From Picochlorum sp. 'celeri' (lineage: Eukaryota > Chlorophyta > Trebouxiophyceae), in contig JAACMV010000011.1 in the NCBI GenBank assembly GCA_010909725.1, positions 682,001-746,000 of the forward strand: a DNA stretch of 64,000 bases, read 5' to 3'. A model generated the notes under the pieces. That model was not told where the DNA came from and did not search any database. It was given only the letters and a program-made list of their open reading frames with translations. Of the stretch, positions 51,401-61,676 are shown piece by piece; position 1 is the first letter of the stretch; each line of letters opens with the position of its first letter. The position numbers were made by a program, and so were the translations under genes.

Positions 51401-52142
51401 AACTGATCATAACAATATAGAGCCTATCAAGCTTATTTTCAGATGATGTCTGATGGGCAAGAGGTGTTGCATCTTGCTTTGGTGACATGATATATTCCTC
51501 AACCATCGCATCAATATCTGCTGTACCGGACACATGATCAGGTTTCGTCTTGATAGAGAGCGACTTCTTCGGAATACCTTCCTCGCTTGACACATGAGAT
51601 GACAGATTCTTATTTGGCACCGATTCATTGGACGTTGGAAGACTTTTTCCCTCGTGAACAGCCACATCATCCTCATCGCTCGAGTCTTCATCAGAACCAG
51701 CATCAGGCTCCAAAATCTCAGGCTCGGCTTCAGATTTCGCCTGTTTTCTCTTTAAATGCCATATTCTCCATGATAGGTATTCTAATCGAGCATCTTTCTC
51801 ACCCCCATATGGCGATTTCGTCGATGACACAGCCTTGCTCCAAGCATTCTTTAGTGCTTCCTCATCCAGATTCAACAGGGATCGAACGTAATATCTCGAA
51901 TACACATTCCTATCTGCATTGGGACCACGAGAATCTGACGTTTCTGAGGCATATTCTCCGCTCAAACCAAACGTCAACACTGCATCGAACATGAACAAGG
52001 TCAGCAATTCAAAGACATGCGGACACGCTGGTTGAAACGTTTCGGAATCCGTCAACACGATAGCATCGGGATGACACGTACAAGCATTCAAATAACTCTC
52101 CACCCAAGCATTATTAGATGTAGTTTCTACCCCAGCAGTCAT
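48459..52142 (-). CDS. SPS: Sucrose-phosphate synthase
   Basis: An intronless 1227-residue enzyme. The N-terminal SPS region (WVESYLNACT, YSRYYVRSLLNLDE, RLEYLSWRIWHLKRKQA) precedes an acidic linker. The GT-B glycosyltransferase follows with IVMISLHGLVRGENMELGRD, DTGGQVKYVVELAKA, IHGHYADAG, TTGHSLGRNKLEHLL, ILAMSRPDAKKN and the nucleotide-sugar Glu in LQEPFGLTVIEAAAHG. A C-terminal HAD-like region (VICLDRDGAGEH, FIICNSGADIW, SGMGPKAKTTEHLRL) corresponds to the phosphatase-like tail. It makes sucrose-6-phosphate from UDP-glucose and fructose-6-phosphate in the cytosol, so the alga can make sucrose. The HAD Asp pair is present as DRD; whether the tail is active is uncertain. Confidence 0.95.
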   Translation of the reverse strand: MTAGVETTSNNAWVESYLNACTCHPDAIVLTDSETFQPACPHVFELLTLFMFDAVLTFGLSGEYASETSDSRGPNADRNVYSRYYVRSLLNLDEEALKNAWSKAVSSTKSPYGGEKDARLEYLSWRIWHLKRKQAKSEAEPEILEPDAGSDEDSSDEDDVAVHEGKSLPTSNESVPNKNLSSHVSSEEGIPKKSLSIKTKPDHVSGTADIDAMVEEYIMSPKQDATPLAHQTSSENKLDRLYIVMISLHGLVRGENMELGRDSDTGGQVKYVVELAKAMSLHPAVFRVDLLTRMIKDPTVHSDYGVAEECLTKGNGELGGSYIVRLPCGPTHKYIPKEQLWPHVREFSDRGIVHINKMLNKLAESGRRCELYCIHGHYADAGETAVLIASSLGVPQITTGHSLGRNKLEHLLSSGGLNRSEIEASYNISRRIEAEERCLDVATMVFTSTQQEVDEQWGLYNGYNSKLAKVVRFRRSQGRHMPYMKVSPPGLDFSNLKVNIPEDPVVKEFVARRAELAEREMMPFSPSENRRVSSPVDITGSQPMPQSKPDDAVHSLKSPENPGSLSSSLAEINQVQRPADIIPNRPAIWQEIARFLRNPVKPAILAMSRPDAKKNITTLVEAFGKHSMLRELANLVLIMGNRDNIDSMASGSQKILTQVLKLIDAHDLYGSVAYPKHHGQSDISDIYLFAADTKGVFVNIALQEPFGLTVIEAAAHGVPTVATCNGGPVDIMATLHHGVVVDPTDSDVVAEALLSILTSQDTWDTMSTNGVNNIMAYSWPAHCKRYMESMDAEYAHFNPSVDTGRSYSGMMRKRLSRLDLLGIVDMDMPQSPHEGAELRSALSTPRDTPLLSGQVSPRNLNRNASGFTQDDINVIKSMEMEAALSSLADESPGAQKYVVICLDRDGAGEHVASCIKQIQEKFEEKGINKFTGIGVMSMLGFETSHSLLKKYGVDVDNISFIICNSGADIWLQQGGEWLAKDEYERLIDYSWDRNSFHRMLKKIISSPSENSQRLPRLKELLYNVGEEQESGVHPRHICLELDPETQNILASGMGPKAKTTEHLRLTGLIAARLKNKLRSKGFRANFTLQIVPEEKERNLAALHITPVRSSRPLALRWLANKLNLNMSDFTSVVFPAYMKGGECLESVMVPWTSDASDLVGGLQKCEIIVDESLGVLGGDEKRLRGLDDALGLPLWPYSEVQRVHVSKGIKQGIDSLIHMVLSQDQVV

Positions 52143-52599
52143 ACTTTATTCGTGAATTGGATGACGACAAATCAACTACAGTTTCTAGAAGAAAGCCCCT
52201 GAGGGAGTCCACGGATACCTTGGATTCTCAGTTCATCTACCAAATTAGCTTATAAGGTAAAATATTTCTATTATTTGTCGGGAATACGTATCGGTTGACA
52301 ACTGATCATGGCAAATACCCTACGCAGATGCTAGGGCATTTGTTTGAATTGACCCCCATGTGCAAATGCATTCCAATTGGCAATACATACAGGATGTGGA
52401 CTACATCAGGCATCGTGGCAATTGCTATTGTCAGAGGAAAACCATCAGTTGTTGGGATGAGTATCACTCGGTATCATAACAACAATATAAGGATATGAAT
52501 ATGCAATATGCATGCATGCCATGGTGGCAAAGACAAGAAATAAATTTCGACGGAAATGCTGATTCATACTCAATATCATTCGTTGAGCAGGAGGACGTT
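52143..52599. promoter_or_regulatory. Intergenic region upstream of SPS
   Basis: These 457 bases lie between the carrier gene 3' end and the SPS start, both on the minus strand. AT-rich stretches and an ATGC-rich palindromic patch (GCATGCATGC near 52511) are visible. No gene is supported. Confidence 0.45.
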
Positions 52600-53616
52600 T
52601 CAGGAAAGAGCATCTGCCGTTTCACCGGACCGCTTTTTTTCCAAGAAGTCTACAGCGGTGTTTTTGACTCCATTCAAGATGAATACTGCGCCAATGATAC
52701 GAAATCCTCTGGGGACAAGACCAGCAAACATTGCCTGGACGCCTCCTTCCTGAATTATATGTCGAGCTGTGGAATACATGGTTCTATATTCTGGATTCTT
52801 CTTTAGATCTGGAAATGCTTGCATTCTAGTTTTAATTGTATCCGAGGGGTGCGTGGTGACTGTGCCAAATATGCCTGCTGCTATACCTGCTCCCAAATAT
52901 GGGCCCCCGGGGATGTCTTTGATAACTGGAGCATCTGTAAACTCTTTTCGCAGAATAGGCATCAGCCCCAAGTAACCTGCTGCATATAGTGCCTCCCTCG
53001 ATACTGTGGCACCCTGCATGCAAGAAGAAGAAGATGATGATGTGTGGTTTCTCTGATGCTGGACAAACAAGTGGATGATTGTCTAAATAATGTGCCTTAC
53101 GGCAAAAAAGCACACGTACCAAACCACGATAGATGGTGGAATATCCATACAAGGATGTATTGCTCTTGAAAGCCCCGATCAGTGATTTTCCTGTACGCTG
53201 CTGATGGATCATCAAGTATTCTGCTGGGCATCCAAAAACTGAAGAGGTTGAACCTGCAACCATGGCCATGCCAATCTTCTGCGAATTACTGAGAGGATCG
53301 CTTCTACCAGATTCAAGAACCTTCTCGATAGTTCTGTTTACGCCGAACTGAGTAGCGATAATGGGAAACATCGCTCCAGCATTTATCTACAAAACAAAGG
53401 ATAGCAACGTATCTGAGGCATCCGAGCAATCCAGATGAACCGATCTCCTAAAAAACGTACAAATAAACCCCTATAATATGCAGAAATATTCGTGGGGAAT
53501 GATCGCCCTTCTTGAAGGCAGTTTTTCAACGCTACTGTGGGTTGCATTACTCCAACCTCAATCAACCCTGCCAGACCACCGATTGCGGTGTGCTCTGCAG
53601 GAGACACGGATGACAT
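52600..53616 (-). CDS. Mitochondrial carrier family protein
   Basis: Three exons (53616..53461, 53386..53120, 53013..52600; introns 74 and 106 nt; all phase 0) give 278 residues. Junctions are YYRGLF-INAGAMFPI and TIYRGL-GATVSREALY. Three repeats of about 90 residues are visible. The third signature is canonical (HPSDTIKTRM). The first reads QPTVALKN and the second PAEYLMIH, so the acidic or basic positions of PxD/ExxK/R are lost in repeats 1 and 2. It should be an inner-membrane solute carrier. The substrate is not deducible. It lies 92 nt downstream of the SDR gene on the same strand. Confidence 0.87.
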
Positions 53617-53708
53617 GGCGATGCAACGTTTAATGTCAATAATAAAATTAAGTAATCAATGAAGTAAAGAAGTGGCATCAGCATCAATCTACGATGAATC
53701 CATATGGA

Positions 53709-54764
53709 TTACAACAACCACCCATCCTGTCGAAGAACATCAAGACTGGATTCCCACAGCTCAGCAGAGATTCCCTCTGATATCTTCTTGCTCGGCAGAT
53801 GCGGTGGGGTCCAACTTCCAAATGGCCCACGAGATATGTACGTACTTGAATTCTGATGCTGGAGAGCTTGTAGGATAAGACAGGCTGCTTTCTCTGGCTT
53901 TCTGAGAGTGACAGAGTACAGTACCCCAAATATAGCTGCAATGATGCCGTTTAAACATGTCGGAAATTCGTTGATGCAAAACTCCCGAGCCATTTTCGTA
54001 TTGACAACTCCCGGATTGACAGACAGACACGCAATGCTTGCATAGTTGTGTTGGTAATATCCCTGCAAAATTCTCTTCTGTAGCTCTCTTGCTATTAAAA
54101 CATCAAAGAACTTGGTATTACAGTACTGAAGCTTTCCGTTATATCTATCCAGGCATCTGAAACACTCTGATATATTTCCTGAAGCTCCCCAATGTGCGAA
54201 AGAACTTACAAACACAACTTTTCCATCATCCGCAACTAAAGACTGCTTCAATACTCCATGGGCAAGATACACATGTGACAGAAAGTTCACTTGAAACTGC
54301 AACTCGTACCCATCATGTGTTATATTGAGATGCTTTGGTGCCATAATGCCGGCATTGCATATCAGGAAATTCACCTTGCGCGACTTGAGCAGGCCTTTGA
54401 GGGCTTTTACACAAGCCTTCACAGTTGCGAGACGAGAGAGGTCGCTGTAGACAACCTCGCACGTCCCAAGAGTACCACATACAGGGATTAGTTGCGAAAC
54501 CTCTTCTACTACCTTGTGGGCTCCAGCTGGATCCCTGCACACGAGAATCACGTGACAACCCCTCTTACATAATTCAAAACAGAGAGCTTTCCCTAGGCCG
54601 CGATTACAGCCAGTTATCACTGCAGTCTTCCCTGAAAGATCTATGTCGTCATTGGTATTGCTACTAGGGCATAGTATATTTTCTACAATATTCTCAAATA
54701 CGTGCCAAAGCCCAAGAAAGTACAAAATCAAGTTGCAGTACACCACATCGAGTCCCTGAAGCAT
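53709..54764 (-). CDS. Short-chain dehydrogenase/reductase
   Basis: An intronless 351-residue SDR. A hydrophobic N-terminus (VVYCNLILYFLGLWHVFENI) may anchor it to a membrane. The Rossmann motif is TGCNRGLGKALC (TGxxxGxG). Next come DLSRLATVK, the NAGIM structural motif, catalytic Ser in VVFVSSFAHWG and Tyr/Lys in YCNTKFFDV. LSVNPGVVNTKM completes the classical fold. It resembles retinol-dehydrogenase/DHRSX-type or protochlorophyllide-reductase-like SDRs, but lacks features fixing a substrate. It shares a 211-bp divergent upstream region with the ABC1 kinase gene. Confidence 0.87.
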   Translation of the reverse strand: MLQGLDVVYCNLILYFLGLWHVFENIVENILCPSSNTNDDIDLSGKTAVITGCNRGLGKALCFELCKRGCHVILVCRDPAGAHKVVEEVSQLIPVCGTLGTCEVVYSDLSRLATVKACVKALKGLLKSRKVNFLICNAGIMAPKHLNITHDGYELQFQVNFLSHVYLAHGVLKQSLVADDGKVVFVSSFAHWGASGNISECFRCLDRYNGKLQYCNTKFFDVLIARELQKRILQGYYQHNYASIACLSVNPGVVNTKMAREFCINEFPTCLNGIIAAIFGVLYSVTLRKPEKAACLILQALQHQNSSTYISRGPFGSWTPPHLPSKKISEGISAELWESSLDVLRQDGWLL

Positions 54765-54975
54765 AATGCACCCATAATAATAACAAATCTATAAAGAATG
54801 CACATGGAAGTTCCCGATCGACACTCGAATACGTGTCCCCCATGAGGATCCTTGTCCTGACGATTGTCTTTCAATTGCAAGGCAACTGGAAGGAGACACA
54901 CAGATCAGACTGAACCACCATCTGTGACTCATTGATCCCAGGATTACACCATCAGCAGATATTCTGAATACATTA

Positions 54976-57256
54976 ATGGGATTACATAACAAGAGAATGG
55001 TTGAGCCCATGGGCAGTGTGCCTGTGTGTTCAGGCATGTGTTCCCCGCTCGTCAAAGTGCGGATAAAACCTTTCCGAGCGCGGCAGTTTTCTCCATTGGA
55101 TCGTACCAAACACTGTGGTTTTTGCAGTACTTGGCGCATGAGACCGAGTTTACAGGGAAGACATAGGAATGGACAGTTGACACATTCTGGTGGTTCAGGT
55201 GGAGTTACTGAGACTAGGCTAGTGGAAAGGAGCGTCATTGAGGACGACTTGCTGGAGCTTCTACGAGCAATTGAAATATCCATTGCATTGTTATACTTTC
55301 TCCTGTTTGTGTCATGGGAGAAGATTTCTTGCGCAATGCTAGGCAAACAGCTTGACAATGCCAAGGTGGCCAGACAGCTGGAAGAGATACTGACTCGATT
55401 GGGACCAACGTTTGTGAAACTTGCTCAGACCGCGAGTATGAGGCCTGATTTTATTGGAGATTCGTACTCAAAATATCTATCCAAGCTTCAAGATAGCGTG
55501 AAGCCGTTTGATAATGGGCTGGCTTACTCTATTCTGGAGGCAGAATGGGGCAGACCAATTGAACAGATTTTTACAAGTCTCTCTGATGAGCCGATTGCCT
55601 CGGCTTCTATGGGGCAAGTCTATAGAGGTGTTCTCAAGCAAGAGTATGGAGGCAAGCAAGTTGCCGTAAAAGTCCGTAGACCCGGTGCATATGAAAGCAT
55701 CAAGACTGACATTGGGCTGCTCAGGAATACGATAGGCATTGTACAGAAGCTGGCGGGCATCACGAGAGATTTGAGGGTTTTGGTGGACGAAGTTGGACAA
55801 GGATTGCTAGGGGAATGTGATTTTCGCAATGAGGTGAAGAATTCTAAATCCTTCTTGAAAGCTCATAGAAGCTTGCCATTCATAACAATTCCTGCCCCTG
55901 TGGAAGAGCTTTGTTCAGACAAAGTCTTTGTGTCTGAATGGATTGATGGAAAAAGCCCATCTCAGCTTATGGATAATGGCGATGTCAGAGATAATCCAAA
56001 GGTTCTGAATTTGGTCAGAATGGGAATCCAATGTTCTTTGTCGCAGTTGCTTGTGACTGGATGCATGCATGGAGGTATGACATTTTCTGATTTTGTATGC
56101 ACCTTTATACTGGATTGTCAATGATATGATATCTCTGATTACTTTTGCAGATCCTCATTCTGGCAATCTCCTGCTGACGAATGACAATCAGCTCTGCTAC
56201 CTTGACTTTGGGTTGTTAGTATATGTCATGCCAAGTGACCGCCAAGCTATGATGGCTGCATTGGTGCATCTGGGTTTGGGAGATTGGAAACGGCTAGTAA
56301 ACGATTTGAATGAACTCAATCTTTTGAAACCAGAAACAAATAAAGAAATGCTGGCTCAAGATTTAGAAAAGGAGTTTCAGGCAGTGATGTCAAGTGGTGG
56401 ACAAAATATAGAGCAGGCAGAAGGGAGTCTTTCGAAGCAACTTCCATTGCTTAGCTTACAGACTACCAAGCTTGACTTCAGCACATTGGTAGGAGTCTTA
56501 TTCAAACTAGCATTCAAGTACAAGTTCCTTCTGCCCCCATTTTTCCCACTCGTCGTTCGGTCAGTGTCTTCCTTAGAGGGCGTTGCACTGGCAGTTGACC
56601 CGAATTTCAAATTAGTCGCTGCTGGGATGCCTGTGGTATTAAATCAACTTTTATCTGATAGAAGGCCTGCGTCACAAAAGTTATTGAAAGAGTTGCTGCT
56701 AATGCCTGGTGGAGACGCACTCAGAGCTGATGAGACCACTAGGCAGATCTTGCAAGTGTGGTTATCTGCCGCCCAGCAAGCGAATAGAATTGACAGTGAT
56801 GAAGAAGAAAGATCACCATCTGGAATTTCCAAGTCAACAGCGATGGATATGAAAAACCTGCTTCTTGATAGGAGAAACGTGCCTCTGAGGAGAACATTAA
56901 TTATGTCCAATCCAGCTTCCACCATTGCTGCCATGGACCAGGAAACCAGGGAACAGTTGTTAGATATCTTGTCAGAGGTGATGAGCAGTGATACAGCTGG
57001 AGAATTAGCATCTGGGATTCTTAAATCCACACCTGCTGCAAGAGCACAGAGAAAGAGGCTTGCCATGCTCTTCAAAGCCTCTGTTCCAAAAGTATTTGAC
57101 AGTCCTCCTAAAAACATATTTGAACTCATCAAATTCACAATCGCTGTGTTTTGGGCATTCATCAAAGCGATTTATAAGAGAATTGCGAAAAACGTGTCGT
57201 CTTGGTTTCACCCAAAAGAGAGATCGCCATCCGAACACCAGAACAAATTTTCCTAA
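54976..57256 (+). CDS. ABC1/UbiB-family atypical kinase (ABC1K), probably plastid
   Basis: Two exons (54976..56074 and 56151..57256; GTATGA...TTGCAG, 76 nt; junction CMHG-DPHSGN) give 734 residues. A Ser/Arg-rich N-terminus of ~70 residues looks like a transit peptide. ABC1 hallmarks are complete: GPTFVKLAQTASMRPD (KxGQ-type region, with Ala replacing Gly), PIASASMGQVYRG (Ala-rich loop), VAVKVRRP (Lys), DPHSGN and LDFGL. ABC1K proteins regulate prenyl-quinone metabolism and plastoglobule or thylakoid lipids. A predicted C-terminal amphipathic stretch follows (FAVFWAFIKAIYKRIAKN-like). Its stop codon overlaps that of the convergent Rpp21 gene. Confidence 0.93.
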
Positions 57257-57760
57257 GATTTGATACATTTGCTCAATTTACTCTCCGCGATAGCAACCGT
57301 GGGGAACTTGTATGTAATTTTATTCTGACATAGAGGACATGTTTTAATAATGCCTGCTCGCATCACAGCTGATCCGGTCTTAGCATGCTGTCGTTGTGAC
57401 CTTCTCACAGTCGAAGCGGATAGCTTTTCCACATGACCTGCCTCCTGCGACACAGGACAACCACATCGCCTGCATAGACGAGCTATTTGAGCATTTGACA
57501 TCCCATGATTCCGAGTGGCACTCTCTATTTCCTACATATCATATGTGATCCAATCACAATTCTATCTTCAACCCTCATTCTCCTTTGGTTTTCAAGCCAA
57601 AGTTGCATACCTTCAAACATCTCCTCCCGAGATAGCTCGCATAAGCAGGTGACACAGCAACCATTCTATTCGCGGCAGAGAATAAAAACTTAATTCTTTT
57701 CGCGTGAGGCAACTTCGAAGAGTCCTTCTTGCTGACATCTCGGATGGAAGACGGAGGCAT
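57253..57760 (-). CDS. RPP21: RNase P/MRP protein subunit Rpp21 (Rpr2 family)
   Basis: Two exons (57760..57611 and 57531..57253; 79 nt; GTATGC...TGTAG) give 142 residues. The N-terminal helix is RIKFLFSAANRMVAVSP. A zinc ribbon follows: CRRCGCPV, a basic stretch STVRRSQRQHAK, and CPLCQNK, i.e. the Rpr2/Rpp21 four-Cys site. It serves tRNA 5'-end maturation in nuclear RNase P. The presence of Rpp21 supports an RNA-based RNase P or MRP. The last four bases overlap the last four of the ABC1K coding region on the other strand. Confidence 0.85.
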
Positions 57761-58187
57761 CTGAATTCCACGGAACTGTTATCGACTATTGCTGGCTACA
57801 GAGTCCACATGGTGGGCTACTCTCGATATGATTTACCAATTGCCTTCTTCGAGCCATAGCGAGCACACTAGTACTGCCACCATGTTTAAATGAAGGGCAA
57901 TTGCAATTGCAATGTCCTTAATTAGGCAATTGAAATTGTTTCATTTCAAAAGTTCAATAGATTCTCGGGACTCCAGTCAGCAATATGGAGTTGCATCGCA
58001 TCGACAGCGCATAGATTGAATTGTAAATGCGTTGATGCCCTTTGACTGCGGGAAAACGTGTCAATTTCAACGTGGTTCTCAAGGCCCTCAAAGTCAACTT
58101 CCTTCGAAGCTCCCATAAGCGATACGAGGATGTTGCAATAGATCGGGTATATTATCCAGTCTCATATTTTATATTTTAGGTTCCCAG
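57761..58187. promoter_or_regulatory. Divergent promoter region, RPP21 / FN3 gene, with CAATTG palindrome
   Basis: These 427 bases contain the perfect palindrome GCAATTGCAATTGC (57897-57910) and further CAATTG/AATTG words up to 57945. Just before the FN3 start, ATATTTTAG at 58172-58180 is a possible 5'-UTR splice acceptor. No gene is seen. Confidence 0.5.
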
Positions 58188-61100
58188 ATGCTTGCGGAGA
58201 GTAACAACAGCCTGGGTCTGGAAACAAGCATGAACACGCCTGACGAGAGTGTTTCGAGTAGTCAACTCGGCGCTTGGCCGAGTGGAAATGTTGACAAAGA
58301 CTTTCAGCCTATTTTGATGATTGACAAGGCTCTAGATGTGCCAAAGCTGGTAGAAGTAGATGCTACGAGTGTTTGTGTTCAGTGGTCTTCTGTTCCTGTG
58401 ACTGTCCACTCCACTGATGTCTATGTTCTGGAGTATCTCATGTCCTTTTTGCTGGAAATGCAGCAAATAAAATCCAATAATGAAGATAATGAACAAGGGA
58501 TCAGTGAGGAACGATGGTGTACACAGTACTCTGGCCCAGCAACACATGTGCAAGTGAAAGGGTTGCACCCAGGTAGGAAATATGCCCTTCGAGTGAAATG
58601 TCATCCCATGACCACAGACAAGAATGTTCAGATTAAGCTTGCGCCACCATCGGATATTTTGATATTTCAAACGAAATCTACTTGCCCATCTGCCATGCTT
58701 CCGCCTGTTTTGATAGCTAGGGGCGAGGACTTTTTGAATTTGAAGTGGTCAGAACCAGAGGAGAATGGTGGTCGAGAAATTTCCGAGTATGTTTTGGAAG
58801 GAACATTGCCATTGAACCTGCAGGACAATGCAATACTTCCAATAAATGCACAAGGTATGTATGAAGTGTATAGAGGGAGTGAGAGGACATTTGTGTGGAG
58901 GAATCTTTCAGCAGGGGTCAGGTATAATGTGAGAGTAAAGGTATGTGAGCATAGAGATTTGACAGCGAGTATACAATTTTATCATAACCTAATCAATATG
59001 TGTTTTAGGCTGTCAATTGTCTCGGAGAAGGTGCTTTCAGCAGCATTGCTTCATTTCTCACTCAGGCGTCAGTCCCCGATGCCCCTAGTCAGATATTTTG
59101 TACATCATTAGCATCAGACTCGCTAACGTTTGAATGGCTGAAGCCTTCAGGAAATGGAGCAGAGGTAACTGGCTATCGCATTGAGATGGATAATGGTAGA
59201 GGCTCGTTCGATTTTGTGGCAAAGGTGCAGGATTGCATGCTTGTTTTGGCAAAGCTTCAGCCCGATTCTGAATATACAATTAGAGTTTGTGCGGAGAATG
59301 CAAAGGGTCTAAGCCCCTGGAGCCCGCCTCTGGCTGTTCGAACTCTAGTATCAAAGCCAGAAGCCCCAGTAAACCTGTCTTACGTGTTATCAGAAGGAGT
59401 ATTGATTTTCTCTTGGCAATCTGTCGGAGGAAAGGGGGATGAGACATTCACCTTGGAGGTCAGAGAGAGCGAAGCTGCATTAGGCAAGGAGTGGAAAATT
59501 TTGTATCAAGGCAGTGACACTATGTGTGAAACTATGGAAATTTTGCCTGATTTGGAACACATTGTGAGGGTGAAATCAGTTAACCCTGGCGGTGAAAGTT
59601 ACAGTGAACATATAAATGTCACTATAAAGTCACATGCAGTTCCATCCTCGCTACATTATCATGAGAGTGAGTCAGGAAATTATTTATCGTGGGTTCTAAA
59701 GAAAAGCAAGGGAGATTCGGGGGCTAATATCATGTTTGAGGCTCAAGTATCTGAGACAAGCCACAATACTGATGAACATACCCACTTTAGAACAGTATAT
59801 CAGGGGGAGGAACCCAATTGTCTATTAGAGGGATTATCACCTGGAACGAAGTACAAGGCACGAGTACGTATGAAGTCGGATCAAGGGATCTCAAAATGGA
59901 GCAATCATGGTATGTTTAGTCACCAAACTAGTAATGTTTTTCAGCCTAACTCAACAATTTCATGTCTGCAGTTTGCTTCAAGCCTAGTAAACCCCTTTGT
60001 ACTATAGACGATATTCAAGTAAGAGATTTGAAAGCATCTTCTTGTTTGATTTCCTGGGATATATCAGACTCTGCCCATCAGCCAAAGTCTTTCACTGTGG
60101 GGATCTCTCGTCTCGATGAAAATTTGCCTGGAGATTTCAAAATAGTCTACTCGGGCCAAGAGACTTCATGCAAAGGTATGTCACCATAATTCCCACAAGA
60201 CTTGGACGACTGATTTTGCTCCATCATCATGTTGTAACGAAGATGATATTTTGCAGTGGTGGATCTACTACCAGAAACAGCGTATGGATGTAAAGTTCGA
60301 GGAGAAGATAATAGAAGGCTCGGTCCATGGTCAAAAACAATAAACTTTATGACAACATCTACGCTGCCAAATGCTCCAAAGAACTTCAAGATTATTTCCA
60401 AGTCGAAAAACGAAGTACATGTAGATTGGACGAGAGAAACGTGTTCCGAGGTTGTCAAATACATTCAAATTGAGGCAAACAGAGTTGGGCAGGCTTCACC
60501 ACGATCTCATCCACTTGTCTGCCAAGTTGCCCCGGATGAAAGTGGCATTGTTAAAAATCTTTTGTCTGGTTGTCAGTATTCATTTCGAATCAGATCTGGG
60601 AGCAGCACGGGCTGGGGCCCTTGGAGTGATCCCTTACTGACAACAACTGAGGCAGATGCACCAGCAAGACCAGGAGCACCACGTGCCATTCCAGCAGGAG
60701 CAGGAAACGCATTCAAGCTGTCCTGGGAGCACCCAGAAGACAACGGATCAACAATATCAGACTTTGAGATAGCGACCAGTCTGCATCGAAACTTTGATGA
60801 CTATGATGTGGTGTATCGAGGGCCTGATGTGTCATATCGAGTCACGAATTTAGACTTCGGCTCCAAGTACTTTGTACGAGTCAGAGCCTATAACAGTGTT
60901 GGTAAGAGTGATTGGTCTGATAATACAGAAATTCAGACATCTCTTTCCCCACCAGCACCTCCTAGGATAACAAAGTCTATTGTTCAAGAAGGGGTAGTCC
61001 GGATCTCCTGGCAAGAGCAGCAAGCAAGTGTGCATCATGCCAAATGCATTGGCTATGAGGTTGAGATGAACAAAGCTTATACAAAGTCAAAAACGGAGGG

Positions 61101-61619
61101 CTATGAATCAAAACATCGGCTTGACAAAAAGGCTTCTGCCATCATGCGCAAGTCATATAAAAGAACAGAAGATTCGTGCTCGATTCCACTCCCAGAATAT
61201 CATGGTGACCTCAGCATACGTATCCGCTCAATCGGTGAGCATGGATTAGGTCACGGTAGTTGGAGTGAGCCGTATGTATTGCATATCGATAGATTGGACA
61301 AACTTCAGAAAGTAGCAAGTGATGTACAGGTCCACAAGACTGTTGAGCCTGGTAATAGCATGAAGTCCTCTATGAAACAGTCAGAGACCACAGTTCACCC
61401 TCACAGAAAGCAGAGAAATATCAACCAACTAGGTAAGTAAAGGTGCCATAACTCCATGTAGCCATGCCGCAGAATGTATTTTTGACAAGTTTTGTTGATG
61501 CAGAGATGAAAGTGGCTAAAAAGCCAAAGCAGAAGGACGAGATGATGCAATTCAATATTTCACTGCTTATACTAGGACTTCTACTGTCAGTACTTCTGTA
61601 CCTGTACTTGTATTCTTAA
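58188..61619 (+). CDS. Tail-anchored protein with multiple fibronectin type III domains
   Basis: Five exons (58188..58940, 59009..59909, 59972..60175, 60257..61432, 61504..61619) give 1049 residues; the introns are 62-81 nt. Around nine FN3 repeats can be counted from recurring pairs such as SVCVQWSSV...GRKYALRVK, LNLKWSEPEENGGREISEY, YTIRVCAENAKGLSPWSP and FKLSWEHPEDNGSTISDFE...YFVRVRAYNSVGKSDWS. There is no signal peptide. The last exon ends in one hydrophobic segment (FNISLLILGLLLSVLLYL), so the repeats should face the cytosol with a C-terminal membrane anchor. That layout matches animal FNDC3A/B. FN3 arrays are uncommon in green algae. The function here is unknown. Confidence 0.85.
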
Positions 61620-61676
61620 TTTATACCGTATTTATCTTGTAAATTGGCGATATTCAACACAGGAGTGCTACGTAGC

